Positions 25,900-35,056 of a DNA stretch of 64,000 nucleotides are shown piece by piece (the first letter of the stretch is position 1; each line of letters opens with the position of its first letter). Position numbers and translations under genes: made by a program. The notes beneath the pieces are model-generated. The model worked only from the letters and a program-made list of their open reading frames with translations, ran no database searches and was not told the DNA's origin. The DNA is from JANQOH01 sp965201155 (GTDB taxonomy: Bacteria > Pseudomonadota > Alphaproteobacteria > UBA7887), in the NCBI GenBank assembly GCA_965201155.1, contig OZ241752.1, positions 124,001 through 188,000 of the forward strand. The letters are read 5' to 3'.

Positions 25900-27264
25900 A
25901 TGAGCGCCGCTGCTGCCGGCCCGGGCGGGGTTGCGTGGGTCGTGCACGCGGACATGCCGCGCCCGGAGCATGGACGCACGGGGATACGCCGGACCGCGGC
26001 GCAAATGGCGGAAGCGGTAGGGCTGGCGCAAGCGGTCATTCCCGATGTACGGGAGGCGGAATCCCTCACGGTGCGCAAAGCGCGTCCAGCGACGCTGTTC
26101 GGTCCGGGCCAGTTGGCCGCCATCGCGGAGCGGCTGGACAGCGCGCCGGCGCGTCCCGAAGTAGTCGTCGTCAATACCAGTCTTTCAGCAATCCAGCAAC
26201 GCAATCTGGAGCGGGCGTGGGGAGTCAAGATTCTCGACCGCACAGCGTTGATTCTGGAGATTTTCGGTGCTCGGGCGCGCACGCGGGAAGGGCGCCTCCA
26301 GGTTGAACTCGCGGCCTTGTCGTATCAGCGCAGCCGCCTCGTGCGCACATGGACCCATCTGGAGCGTCAGCGCGGCGGGCTGGGCTTTGTCGGCGGCCCC
26401 GGTGAGTCGCAGCTTGAAGTCGACCGCCGGCGCATAGACGAACGCATCACGCGTCTCAGGCGGGAACTCGCCGCCGTCGCGCGCACGCGCGGCCTGCACC
26501 GTGCAGCGCGCCGCCGCGTGCCGTATCCGATCGTCGTTCTGGTGGGCTACACGAATGCCGGCAAATCGACGCTGTTCAACCGCCTGACCGGGGCGTCGGT
26601 GACGACGGCCGACCAGCTTTTTGCAACGCTCGACCCGACCATGCGCGCGCTCGCCTTACCGTCGGGACGCACCGTCATCCTGTCCGATACGGTGGGGTTC
26701 GTATCGGACCTGCCAACCGACCTTGTGACCGCATTTCGCGCCACGCTGGAGGAAGTGGTGGAAGCGGACCTCATTCTGCACGTTCGTGATACGGCGCATC
26801 TGGACAGTGCTGCGCAAAGCGCGGATGTGGCCAAGGTTCTGGCGGATCTCGGTATTGCGCCGGATGCAGAAGGCCGTGTGGTGGAAGTGCACAACAAGAT
26901 CGACCTGCTGGAACCGGCGGCGCGGGCGGCACTGCAGGCGCGCCTTGCCAATGCTCCGGACAAGGCGGCGGCCTCGGCGCATGAGGGCGCCGGCATGGCC
27001 GGCCTGCTGGAGCGGATGGACCGGCTGCTGGGCGCGGCGCGGCAAGTCATGGACATTTCCTTGCCGACTGCCGATGGCGCCGCGCTCGCCTGGCTTCATC
27101 GACATGCCGAGATTGTCGACCGCCGGTATGACGGCGCGACGACACGGATACGCGCCGTTCTTGATCCCGCGGATGCAGAGCGGTTTCAGCGCCGCTTTCC
27201 CCATGCGCGGGCGTGCCCGCCGGATCAGTTCGAACGGTCGATGGCGAAAGGCGAGAAAGCCTGA
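25900..27264 (+). CDS. hflX: GTPase HflX
   Basis: Ribosome-associated GTPase that splits stalled ribosomes under stress. The 454-aa protein has an N-terminal HflX domain (VNTSLSAIQQRNLERAWGVKILDRTALILEIF) and a helical linker with GGPGESQLEVDRRRI. The G domain follows: G1 GYTNAGKSTLFN, G2 ATLDPT, G3 DTVGF and G4 HNKIDLLE. The G4 form HNKID, rather than NKxD after a hydrophobic residue, is a known HflX pattern. It begins three bases after hfq. Its final 40 bases overlap, tail to tail, the end of the short-chain dehydrogenase gene. Confidence 0.95.
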   Translation: MSAAAAGPGGVAWVVHADMPRPEHGRTGIRRTAAQMAEAVGLAQAVIPDVREAESLTVRKARPATLFGPGQLAAIAERLDSAPARPEVVVVNTSLSAIQQRNLERAWGVKILDRTALILEIFGARARTREGRLQVELAALSYQRSRLVRTWTHLERQRGGLGFVGGPGESQLEVDRRRIDERITRLRRELAAVARTRGLHRAARRRVPYPIVVLVGYTNAGKSTLFNRLTGASVTTADQLFATLDPTMRALALPSGRTVILSDTVGFVSDLPTDLVTAFRATLEEVVEADLILHVRDTAHLDSAAQSADVAKVLADLGIAPDAEGRVVEVHNKIDLLEPAARAALQARLANAPDKAAASAHEGAGMAGLLERMDRLLGAARQVMDISLPTADGAALAWLHRHAEIVDRRYDGATTRIRAVLDPADAERFQRRFPHARACPPDQFERSMAKGEKA

Positions 27265-27989
27265 GCCACCGGCATGACTTCCAGCCGGTTGACATTCACA
27301 TGGGCGGGAAGGGCGCAGACCGCGTAGATCACTTCTGCGAGATCAGCGCCGGACATGGGCACTGCACCGGCATAGATAGCACCGGACTTCTCCGCATCAC
27401 CCTTGAAGCGCACGAGGGAAAATTCGGTTTCCGTCAATCCCGGTTCGATGCAGGTGGCGCGCACCTGCGTACCCAACAGGTCGGAACGCAGATTCAGCGT
27501 GAACTGGCGAACGAACGCCTTGCTGCCGCCGTAGACATTGCCGCCTGGATAGGGGTAGGAGCCGGCGACCGAGCCGATATTGATCACATGGCCGGCGTTG
27601 CGCGCCACCATGCCCGGAAGTACGGCGCGGGTCATGTAGAGCAAGCCCTTGATATTAGTATCGATCATGCGCTCCCAGTCATCGATATCAGCGTCTTGCG
27701 CGCCTTCCAGTCCCTGTGCCAAGCCGGCATTGTTGAGCAGCACATCGGGCGCGGCGAAGGGGTCGGGCAGGGCGGCGACAGCGGCGGCCACCGCCTCGCG
27801 GTCAGATACATCGAGCGCCAGCGAATGGACCGGAATGTCAAGCTCGCCGGCCAGCGCCGCAAGCCGATCCGCCCGCCGGCCGACAATCACCAGACGCGCG
27901 CCGGCGGCGGCAAAGCGGCGCGCCGCGGCTGCGCCTATGCCGGCGGTGGCGCCGGTCACCAGCACCGTCTTGTCGGCGAAGTCCGTCAT
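27225..27989 (-). CDS. SDR family NAD(P)-dependent oxidoreductase (YdfG-like)
   Basis: A 254-aa classical short-chain dehydrogenase. The cofactor motif TGATAGIG is at residues 14-21, NNAG around 85, and the catalytic YxxxK reads YGGSK (NVYGGSKAFVRQF), with the partner serine in NIGSVAGSYPYPGG. Overall it resembles the 3-hydroxy acid or serine dehydrogenase group (YdfG/NADP-dependent). It is divergent from the beta-hydroxyacid dehydrogenase gene by 60 bases, so the two may share a regulatory region and a related substrate (inference). Its end overlaps hflX by 40 bases. Confidence 0.88.
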   Translation of the reverse strand: MTDFADKTVLVTGATAGIGAAAARRFAAAGARLVIVGRRADRLAALAGELDIPVHSLALDVSDREAVAAAVAALPDPFAAPDVLLNNAGLAQGLEGAQDADIDDWERMIDTNIKGLLYMTRAVLPGMVARNAGHVINIGSVAGSYPYPGGNVYGGSKAFVRQFTLNLRSDLLGTQVRATCIEPGLTETEFSLVRFKGDAEKSGAIYAGAVPMSGADLAEVIYAVCALPAHVNVNRLEVMPVAQAFSPFAIDRSN

Positions 27990-28049
27990 AGTTCACTCCA
28001 TCCGCGAAAATTTGTTATGAGAAGCAGGCAGCTTACAGGGAGGTGCGTC

Positions 28050-28925
28050 ATGGCGCAGCGGAAAACGGCGTTTATCGGACTCGGCGTGATGGGATATCCC
28101 ATGGCAGGGCATCTTGCCGCCAGGGGGCATGATGTCGTCGTCTATAACCGCACTGCGTCGAAGGCCGCCGACTGGGTTGAAAAACATGGCGGCGCGAGTG
28201 CTGGCACGCCCGCCGCCGCGGCGGCAGGGCGAGACTTCGTATTCGTGTGCGTCGGCAATGACAACGATGTGCGCAGCGTAATTTACGGTGATGACGGCGC
28301 GCTGGCGGGGATGAGCGAGGGTGCGGTTCTGGTTGACCACACCACCGATTCGGCGGACCTGGCGCGTGAACTCGACGCGGCGGCGCGGGACAGGGGGATA
28401 GGGTTTCTCGACGCGCCGGTTTCGGGCGGCCAGGCGGGAGCGGAAAACGGCGTGCTCACGGTAATGTGCGGCGGCGGGGCGGAAGAGTTCGACCGCGCGA
28501 GCCCGGTGATCGACTCCTATGCGCGCGCCGTGACGCTGATGGGGCCGGCCGGAGCGGGCCAGCTGACCAAGATGGTCAATCAGATTTGTATTGCCGGCCT
28601 TGTGCAGGGCCTGTCAGAAGGCATGAATTTTGCTGCGCGGGCAGGGCTGAATTGCGATCTGGTGACGGAGGTAATTTCAAAAGGCGCGGCCGGATCGTGG
28701 CAAATGGAAAACCGCGCCCGCACCATGGCGCGCGGCGAGTTCGAATTCGGCTTCGCGGTGGACTGGATGCGCAAGGATCTGGCGATCGCGCTGGCGGAGG
28801 CGGAGCGCAATGGCGCGCGGCTGCCGACGACGGCGCTGATCGACAAGTTCTACGCGCACGTCCAGGCGCGCGGCGGCGGGCGTTGGGATACGTCCAGCCT
28901 GATCCACCTGCTGGCCAACGACTGA
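28050..28925 (+). CDS. NAD(P)-dependent beta-hydroxyacid dehydrogenase (3-hydroxyisobutyrate dehydrogenase-like)
   Basis: A 291-aa 6-phosphogluconate-dehydrogenase-fold enzyme. The nucleotide-binding motif GLGVMGYPMAGHL is at residues 10-22, the substrate-binding motif DAPVSGGQAGAENG around 122-135, and the catalytic lysine is in GQLTKMVNQ. These match 3-hydroxyisobutyrate, tartronate semialdehyde or related beta-hydroxyacid dehydrogenases; the exact substrate is open. GGGAGG lies seven bases before ATG 28050. It is divergent from the SDR gene and ends 30 bases from the convergent mazG. Confidence 0.9.
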   Translation: MAQRKTAFIGLGVMGYPMAGHLAARGHDVVVYNRTASKAADWVEKHGGASAGTPAAAAAGRDFVFVCVGNDNDVRSVIYGDDGALAGMSEGAVLVDHTTDSADLARELDAAARDRGIGFLDAPVSGGQAGAENGVLTVMCGGGAEEFDRASPVIDSYARAVTLMGPAGAGQLTKMVNQICIAGLVQGLSEGMNFAARAGLNCDLVTEVISKGAAGSWQMENRARTMARGEFEFGFAVDWMRKDLAIALAEAERNGARLPTTALIDKFYAHVQARGGGRWDTSSLIHLLAND

Positions 28926-28955
28926 CCTGACCGGCAGAGGGGGCGCGCTGCCCGC

Positions 28956-29774
28956 TCAGTGCGACTCGCGCTCGGCGCGTTTCGCCGCCTCCCAGAGCAC
29001 CTCCAGTTCGCTGGCGCTTGCCTGCGCGGGTGTGCGGCCGGAAGCGGAAAGGTCAGTCTCCATGCTGCGAAAACGCGCCTCGAATTTGGCGTTGGCTGCC
29101 CGCAGGGCAGTTTCCGGATCGGCGCCCACATGACGCGCAAGGTTCGCGCACGCAAACAGTACATCGCCGATTTCTTCCGTGCATTGCTCGCGGCCGGCCG
29201 CGCCGCGGTCCAGCTCCGTCTCCAGCTCGTCGAGTTCTTCACGTAATTTGGCGATGACTGGACGCGGATCGGGCCAGTCGAACCCGACCTGTGCTGCGCG
29301 GCGCTGCAGTTTGGCGGCTCGGGACAAGGCGGGCAGCGCGGCGGCAACGCCGTCGAGCACGCCCGCGGTTTCGGTCTTGCGGCTGCGCTCTTCGGCTTTC
29401 ATCGCCTCCCAGGAGCGGGCAACCGCGGCAGGGTCAGATACAGGTCTCTCGCCGAACACGTGAGGGTGGCGCCGCACCATCTTGTCGGCGATGGCGCGGG
29501 TGATATCGGCAAAATCAAACGCTCCGCTCTCGCGACCCATCTGTGCGTAGAACACGATCTGGAACAGGAGGTCGCCCAACTCGTCGACGAGGGCTGCCAT
29601 GTCCCGTTCGCGGATGGCTTCGGATACCTCGTAGGCTTCCTCAATGGTGTAGGGGGCGATGGTATCGAAGCTTTGCCGGCGGTCCCAGGGGCAGCCGTGG
29701 TCGGGGTCGCGCAGGCGGGCCATGATGGCGAGCAGGCGGTTGATTTCGGTTTCGGCCATATCGGTATCACGCAT
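28956..29774 (-). CDS. mazG: Nucleoside triphosphate pyrophosphohydrolase MazG
   Basis: Hydrolyses NTPs or dNTPs to monophosphates and pyrophosphate, a house-cleaning enzyme. The product is about 272 aa with two MazG repeats. The first is GCPWDRRQSFDTIAPYTIEEAYEVSEAI with ELGDLLFQIVFYAQMG (the EExxE and ExxD metal ligands). The second is EELDELETELDRG followed by EEIGDVLFACANLARH. ATG 29774 and ATG 29759 are both possible starts and neither has a strong ribosome site; the latter fits the family better by alignment. It follows tatD after 42 bases on the minus strand, the last gene of the housekeeping run. Confidence 0.94.
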   Translation of the reverse strand: MRDTDMAETEINRLLAIMARLRDPDHGCPWDRRQSFDTIAPYTIEEAYEVSEAIRERDMAALVDELGDLLFQIVFYAQMGRESGAFDFADITRAIADKMVRRHPHVFGERPVSDPAAVARSWEAMKAEERSRKTETAGVLDGVAAALPALSRAAKLQRRAAQVGFDWPDPRPVIAKLREELDELETELDRGAAGREQCTEEIGDVLFACANLARHVGADPETALRAANAKFEARFRSMETDLSASGRTPAQASASELEVLWEAAKRAERESH

Positions 29775-29816
29775 CAATAAGTCGCATAATGTATATTATG
29801 GTAAATACAGGGTTGC

Positions 29817-30599
29817 TCAGGATGGCCGAGCCTTGGCAAACAGGCTGAAGAAGTTCGCCGTGGTCTGCCGCGCCAGCGCTTCCTCGGATATGCCCAGCAG
29901 GTCGGCCATGCAACGCGCCGTGTCGGCAACGAATGCCGGCTCATTGCGTTTGCCCCGGTTGGGCACTGGCGCCAGATAGGGTGCGTCCGTCTCCACGAGT
30001 ATGCGCTCCGCCGGCAACCCGGCCGCAATGTCGCGCAGCGCCTGAGCGTTGCGGAAGGTTACGATACCGGAAAGCGAGATCATCATGCCGAGGCGCAACG
30101 CGCAGTCGGCTACCGCTGAACCGGCGCTGAAGCAGTGGATGACACCGGGAAACGGCCCCTTCCCTGTTTCGTCCTCAAGTATGGCTATGGTGTCGTCGTC
30201 TGCGTCGCGCGTATGAACGATGAGCGGCAATCCGGTTTCGCGCGCCGCCTGGATGTGAACGCGAAAATTTCTTTGCTGAGCGGCTCGGGGACTGTTTTCG
30301 TAATGATAATCAAGCCCGGTCTCTCCGATGCCGATCACCTTGGGGTGTTGCGCAAGATTCACCAGTGTTTCCGTACTGACCGGCGGTTCGTCCGCCGCGT
30401 TGTGCGGATGGACGCCGACCGAGCAGTAGACGTCGTCATAGCGCTCGGCGATGGCGCATACCGGTTCGAACTCGCTCATTCTCGTGCAGATGGTCTGGAA
30501 GCATATGACGCCGCGCCCGCGCGCCCGCGCCAGCGCGTCGTCGAGATCATCGGCGAAATCGGGGAAGTCGAGATGGCAGTGGCTGTCGACCAGCATCAT
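29817..30599 (-). CDS. TatD family metal-dependent hydrolase (YcfH-like)
   Basis: A 260-aa TIM-barrel metal-dependent nuclease of the TatD/YcfH family. The metal motif SHCHLD is at residues 6-11, the metal-ligand glutamate in GIGETGLDYHY, and further ligands in VHTRDADDD, IHCFSA and ETDAPYLAP. The ATG overlaps the stop of metG by four bases. Association with metG and holB/tmk is common in bacteria (the E. coli holB-ycfH neighbourhood). The cellular role is probably DNA 3'-end trimming or D-aminoacyl-tRNA-type hydrolysis, as reported for relatives. Confidence 0.93.
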   Translation of the reverse strand: MMLVDSHCHLDFPDFADDLDDALARARGRGVICFQTICTRMSEFEPVCAIAERYDDVYCSVGVHPHNAADEPPVSTETLVNLAQHPKVIGIGETGLDYHYENSPRAAQQRNFRVHIQAARETGLPLIVHTRDADDDTIAILEDETGKGPFPGVIHCFSAGSAVADCALRLGMMISLSGIVTFRNAQALRDIAAGLPAERILVETDAPYLAPVPNRGKRNEPAFVADTARCMADLLGISEEALARQTTANFFSLFAKARPS

Positions 30600-32161
30600 G
30601 AGGCGGCCTTTTCTTCCTGGCGCGGAAACACGCCCTGCGGGCGCGGCAAGGCGGTGCCCGGTTGCAGGGCGCCCCGTTTTCCGAGATGGGAAAAGTCACG
30701 CGCTTTCTCGCCTACCGCCAGTTGGTCAAGCAGGCGTGCGGTGGCGTCCGGGGTAAAGGGTTGCGCGAGGATGGCGAGGTGGCGCAGCACCTCGCACAAC
30801 GCATAGAGTACGGTCGCCATGCGTGCCGGGTCGGTCTTGCGCAGCGTCCATGGCGCCTGGCGGTCGATATAGGTGTTCGCGGCGCGGACGACGCGCCAGA
30901 TTTCCTCCAGCGCTTCGCTCAGCGCCTGACGGTCGATGCGTATGCGCAGTTCCGTGACCAGACTTGCGGCGGCATCGAGCAACTCGCGATCGGCATCGTC
31001 AAACGGGCCGGGCTGCGGCACGCGCGCGGCGCAATTGCGGTTTACCAGGGTCAGCACACGCTGTGCCAGATTGCCGAAATCATTGGCGAGGTCGCGGTTG
31101 ATGCGGCGCATCATGGCAGCGTGGGAAAAATCTGCATCATTACCGAACGGCACTTCCCGCAGCACGAAATAGCGTAATTGGTCCAGGCCATAGGTCTCGA
31201 TCAGCCGGAACGGATCGACGACATTGCGCAGGGTTTTGGACATTTTCTGGCCTTCGACGGTCCACCAGCCATGGGCGAACACGCGCCGCGGCGGCGCGAG
31301 CCCCGCCGCCATGAGGAAGGCAGGCCAATAGACGGCGTGAAACCGCACGATGTCCTTGCCCACCACGTGCGCCGTCGCGGGCCAGAAGGTTTTCCAACCT
31401 TCGCTGTCCGTGTCGGGATAGCCGACGGCCGTGAGATAGTTGGTCAGCGCGTCCAGCCACACATACATGATATGGCCGTCATCGCCCGGCACCGGCACGC
31501 CCCAGCGGAAGCTGGTGCGCGAAACCGACAGGTCTTCCAGCCCTCCGCGGATGAAGCTGAGCACTTCATTGCGCCGAGATTCCGGCAGGATCGCGTCCGG
31601 ATGGGACTCGTAATGTGCGAGCAGCCTGTCGCCCCAGGCGGAGAGGCGGAAGAAGTAGCTCGGCTCCTCGACGCGTTCCACCGGCGCGCCGGACGGCGCC
31701 AGCCTCTGGCCGTCTCCTGTCAGGGTGAGTTCGGACTCCGCGAAATAGGCTTCATCGCGAATGGAATACCAGCCGGAATAGGTGCCGAGATAGATGTCTC
31801 CGGCATCGACCAGCGCCTGCCATATTGCCTGGCTGGCGCGCGTGTGGCGGGGTTCGGTGGTGCGAATGAAGTCATCATTGGTGCACCCCAGCGCAGCGGC
31901 GAGCTCTCGGAACCGCTGTGACACGCGGTCGGTAAAGGCCTGCGGCTCCTCGCCGGCCGCGAGGGCCGACTTCTCGACCTTCTGGCCATGTTCGTCAGTG
32001 CCGGTCAGAAACATCACCCGGCGCCCGTCCAGCCGCTGGAAGCGCGCCAGCGCGTCGCACGCGATTGTCGTATAGGCGTGGCCGAGATGGGGTACGTCGT
32101 TGACGTAATATATCGGCGTCGTGATGTAGTAGGCGTCGGACGAGGGCATGGCAGTTTCCAT
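30596..32161 (-). CDS. metG: Methionine-tRNA ligase
   Basis: Charges initiator and elongator tRNA-Met. The 521-aa product is a class I synthetase. The HIGH-like motif reads HLGHAYT within PIYYVNDVPHLGHAYTTIACD (residues 16-35), and the catalytic KMSKS motif is KMSKT in EGQKMSKTLRNVV. The usual DEHGQK stretch is at TGTDEHGQKVEKSA. It is the shorter form, with neither a zinc-knot cysteine set nor a C-terminal tRNA-binding dimerisation domain. ATG at residue 5 (MPSSDAYY) is an equally plausible start. It is located 12 bases after holB and overlaps tatD. Confidence 0.96.
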   Translation of the reverse strand: METAMPSSDAYYITTPIYYVNDVPHLGHAYTTIACDALARFQRLDGRRVMFLTGTDEHGQKVEKSALAAGEEPQAFTDRVSQRFRELAAALGCTNDDFIRTTEPRHTRASQAIWQALVDAGDIYLGTYSGWYSIRDEAYFAESELTLTGDGQRLAPSGAPVERVEEPSYFFRLSAWGDRLLAHYESHPDAILPESRRNEVLSFIRGGLEDLSVSRTSFRWGVPVPGDDGHIMYVWLDALTNYLTAVGYPDTDSEGWKTFWPATAHVVGKDIVRFHAVYWPAFLMAAGLAPPRRVFAHGWWTVEGQKMSKTLRNVVDPFRLIETYGLDQLRYFVLREVPFGNDADFSHAAMMRRINRDLANDFGNLAQRVLTLVNRNCAARVPQPGPFDDADRELLDAAASLVTELRIRIDRQALSEALEEIWRVVRAANTYIDRQAPWTLRKTDPARMATVLYALCEVLRHLAILAQPFTPDATARLLDQLAVGEKARDFSHLGKRGALQPGTALPRPQGVFPRQEEKAAS

Positions 32162-32173
32162 CAGGCTGCGGCT

Positions 32174-33259
32174 TCACGCGCGCGCCGTAGTTTCGAGCGC
32201 CAGGAATATGTCGAGAATGACCTGCTTGCGATCGAGATTGAGGCGATCGGCTTGGGCGGCGAGGGTGTTGATCTTTTCCCACAATGCCGCCCATCGATCA
32301 AGGCTGGGAGGTGCGGGAAGACGCTGCCCCCGCCCCTCCCTTGTCGGCGGCAGCGAGTCGGGCATATGGCCGCGTGCGCCGGCGGTGGTGCGGCGGGCGA
32401 CCCACCGCGCAAGCAGATCGGCGACGATGCGAAAATCGGCTTCCGCGCCGCGCCGCGCCAGCCCGTCGGCAAAGCTGTGCAAGGCGGCGGGGTCGATATC
32501 GGGCGCCGAGGCGATCAGCCCGGTCATGTCCCGGTAGAGTTCCAGCGCGCCGCGATCGGCGAACATCGCCGCTCTGCCCGGAGCGCCGTCGGCCAGCGCG
32601 GCCAGAAGGCGGCGATCATTGCTGTCGAGGCCCGGACGCACCGCCGCCAGAAATTCCGTGACCCCGTCTTCAGGCAGCGGTGTCAGCGCCAGCTTGCGGC
32701 AGCGGCTGCGCAGCGTGGCGGGAATGCGCCCCGGAACATGCGCGATCAACAGAAGAAGCGCTTGCGGCGGCGGTTCCTCGACGATCTTGAGAACGGCGTT
32801 GGCAGCGTTGCGGTTCATCTCGTCAGCCGCATCGATGACCGCGACGCGCCATCCCCCCTCGGCCGGTGCAAGAGAGAAAAAATCGCGTAGCCGGCGCGCG
32901 TCATCCACGACGATTTGTGCGCGGATACGACTTGGGTTGCGGCGTGGATCGGCAGTCCGTTCCACTGTCAACACGTCGGCATGGCCGCCTCCGGCCACGC
33001 GGCGGAAGACCGGATGGGCGGGGTCCAGGAACAGGCTGTCCGCCTCCGGGAGGGACGCACGGGGGCCGCCGTGAGCCAGCACATGGCGTGCGAAGCGCCA
33101 TGCCAGCGTTGCCTTGCCGACGCCGCGCGGGCCCGTGAGCATCCAAGCATGGGCCAGCTTTCCGCTGCGAAAAGCCCGCGCGAGCAGCGTCTCCACGGCC
33201 TTGTGGCCGATCAGATTCGGGTTGGCGCGCGGCGCCGGGCCGGCGTCGGACTCAGTCAC
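32174..33259 (-). CDS. holB: DNA polymerase III delta' subunit
   Basis: Clamp-loader subunit of the replicative polymerase, 361 aa. The AAA+ P-loop reads GPRGVGKAT (residues 43-51), followed by RVAVIDAADEMNRNAANAVLKIVEEPP, which is the conserved delta'/gamma sensor region with SRC-type CRKL nearby. The zinc-binding cysteine knot of E. coli delta' is not seen. GTG 33259 overlaps the end of tmk by eight bases, so translation is coupled. The tmk-holB pair is a widely conserved arrangement. Confidence 0.93.
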   Translation of the reverse strand: MTESDAGPAPRANPNLIGHKAVETLLARAFRSGKLAHAWMLTGPRGVGKATLAWRFARHVLAHGGPRASLPEADSLFLDPAHPVFRRVAGGGHADVLTVERTADPRRNPSRIRAQIVVDDARRLRDFFSLAPAEGGWRVAVIDAADEMNRNAANAVLKIVEEPPPQALLLLIAHVPGRIPATLRSRCRKLALTPLPEDGVTEFLAAVRPGLDSNDRRLLAALADGAPGRAAMFADRGALELYRDMTGLIASAPDIDPAALHSFADGLARRGAEADFRIVADLLARWVARRTTAGARGHMPDSLPPTREGRGQRLPAPPSLDRWAALWEKINTLAAQADRLNLDRKQVILDIFLALETTARA

Positions 33260-33869
33260 GAAGCAGGGACGCGGCGGCGCTGGTCACCGCGTCTGTGACG
33301 GCGTCGATATCCCCGGCAGCATCAATGACGGTGCAGCGCTCGGGTTCCCGACGGGCTATGTCCAGGAATGCCTGCCGCAGGTTTTCGTGAAACGCGGGAC
33401 TTCGCCGGGCGTAGCGGTCGCCGCCGCGCGTGCGTGCGAGGCCGGTGGCGGCAGGCAAATCCAGAATCAGCGTCAGGTCGGGCTTGTGGTCACCGAGCGC
33501 GAGTCGATGCAGGTTTTCCACCGCCTCACGGCCCAGCCCCATGGCGCAACCCTGATAGGCCATGGTAGAATCAGAAAAGCGATCGCAGATGACCCAGACG
33601 CCGCGCGCAAGCGCCGGATCAATGACGCGCGTAAAGTGCACACGCCGCGCCGCGTGTAAAAGCAGCGCTTCGGAAACGGCATCCCAACGATCGTCGGCGC
33701 CTTCGAGAAGCAGTGCGCGCACGGCTTCTCCTTCGGGGGTGCCGCCCGGTTCGCGTGTCAGGACAACGTTCAGCCCGCGCGACTGCAAGGCCTTACGGAG
33801 GCGTGCTGCCTGGGTGGTCTTGCCGGCCCCTTCCCCGCCTTCAAGCGTGATCAGCCGTCCGCGAGTCAT
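33252..33869 (-). CDS. tmk: Thymidylate kinase
   Basis: Phosphorylates dTMP to dTDP. The 205-aa product has the P-loop LEGGEGAGKTTQ (residues 8-19), the DR(Y/F) motif in ICDRFSDSTMAYQG, and the LID region around LARTRGGDRYARRSPAFHENLR. The basic residue arrangement places it with the E. coli-type TMPKs. It follows the D,D-carboxypeptidase gene after 22 bases and overlaps holB by eight bases. No unusual features. Confidence 0.96.
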   Translation of the reverse strand: MTRGRLITLEGGEGAGKTTQAARLRKALQSRGLNVVLTREPGGTPEGEAVRALLLEGADDRWDAVSEALLLHAARRVHFTRVIDPALARGVWVICDRFSDSTMAYQGCAMGLGREAVENLHRLALGDHKPDLTLILDLPAATGLARTRGGDRYARRSPAFHENLRQAFLDIARREPERCTVIDAAGDIDAVTDAVTSAAASLLRD

Positions 33870-33891
33870 GGGGCCTTGCGAGCGAAGCCGG

Positions 33892-35031
33892 CTACGAGGC
33901 AGGGGCGCCGAATACCTTGTAGAACAGTGCTGACCACAGCCGCCGCAGCAGCCCCGAGCGTTCCACGGACTGCCCCGCCCTCAGGGGCACTTCCACGGTC
34001 TGGGTATCGGACCCAGTGATGCGCAGGGTGCCGACGGCGTCGCCGGCCTGAATCGGCGCCGGCACGGGAGAGTCCAGCACCGCCACCACCTCCAGCGTCT
34101 TGCGTGCGGCGCGCGACAGGGTCACGGTCAGGTCTTCGTCAAGCACGAGCGGGATGCGCCGTTCCTCGCCCAGCCATACGGCGGCGGTTTCGATCACCTC
34201 GCCGGCCTTGAACAGCGTGTAGTTGCGGGTTTCGCGAAAACCCCAACCCAATATGCGGATGGCTTCCTCGGAGCGCTGGCGGGGCGACTCCAGACCGGTG
34301 ATGACGAGGATCAACCGTCGATCGTTCTGTTTCGCCGTCGCGGTGAGGCTGTAACCCGCTTCCTCGGTATAGCCGGTTTTCATGCCATCGGCGCCGATTT
34401 CGCGATAGAGCAGCGGGTTGCGATTAGTCTGCCGAATGCCGTTATAAGTAAAACTCTCTTCCGAGAAATAGGGAAAATAATCAGGGAATTCGGTGATCAA
34501 CTGCCGCGTGAGATGAGCAAGGTCGCGCGGCGACATCGCATGGGCGGGCGACGGCAGCCCACTGGAATTGGTGAAATTGCTGTCAAGCAAGCCGATCTCG
34601 CGCGCGCGGTCGTTCATGGCGTCGGAGAAGGCCGCCTCGCTGCCGGACAACGCCTCCGCCAACACAACACAGGCGTCGTTGCCGGACTGGATGATCATGC
34701 CGCGCAGCAGATCCTCCACCGAGACGTTGGTGTCGACTTCCACGAACATCTTGGAGCCGCCGGTTCGCCACGCCTTGGCGCTCACCGGCAGCATATCCTC
34801 GATGGAAAGCGTGCCGTCACGCAGCCGGTCGAACACCATGTACGCGGTCATGAGCTTGCTCATGGACGCAGGCGGTACCGGCTTGTCGGATTCTCTTTCC
34901 AGCAAGACGGTACCGGTATCGAAATCGACGAGTATGGCCTCCCGCGCCACGGTGTCGAAAGCATGAACGGGCGCCGCCGTCAGCACCAGGCCGACGATGA
35001 AACCCGCTACAGGTGAAGATTTACGCATCAT
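33892..35031 (-). CDS. D-alanyl-D-alanine carboxypeptidase (PBP5/6 family)
   Basis: Trims the terminal D-Ala of peptidoglycan pentapeptides in the periplasm. The 379-aa protein starts with a signal peptide (KSSPVAGFIVGLVLTAAPVHA). It then shows the three active-site motifs: SMSKL (SxxK, about residue 58), SGN in IIQSGNDACV, and KTG in MKTGYTEEAGYS. The C-terminal PBP5-type domain follows, ending in a possible amphipathic membrane anchor (SGLLRRLWSALFYKVFG). It lies between rlpA and tmk on the minus strand, 25 bases after rlpA. Confidence 0.95.
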   Translation of the reverse strand: MMRKSSPVAGFIVGLVLTAAPVHAFDTVAREAILVDFDTGTVLLERESDKPVPPASMSKLMTAYMVFDRLRDGTLSIEDMLPVSAKAWRTGGSKMFVEVDTNVSVEDLLRGMIIQSGNDACVVLAEALSGSEAAFSDAMNDRAREIGLLDSNFTNSSGLPSPAHAMSPRDLAHLTRQLITEFPDYFPYFSEESFTYNGIRQTNRNPLLYREIGADGMKTGYTEEAGYSLTATAKQNDRRLILVITGLESPRQRSEEAIRILGWGFRETRNYTLFKAGEVIETAAVWLGEERRIPLVLDEDLTVTLSRAARKTLEVVAVLDSPVPAPIQAGDAVGTLRITGSDTQTVEVPLRAGQSVERSGLLRRLWSALFYKVFGAPAS

Positions 35032-35056
35032 GCCATCGGCATTTCCGGTGCAGTAC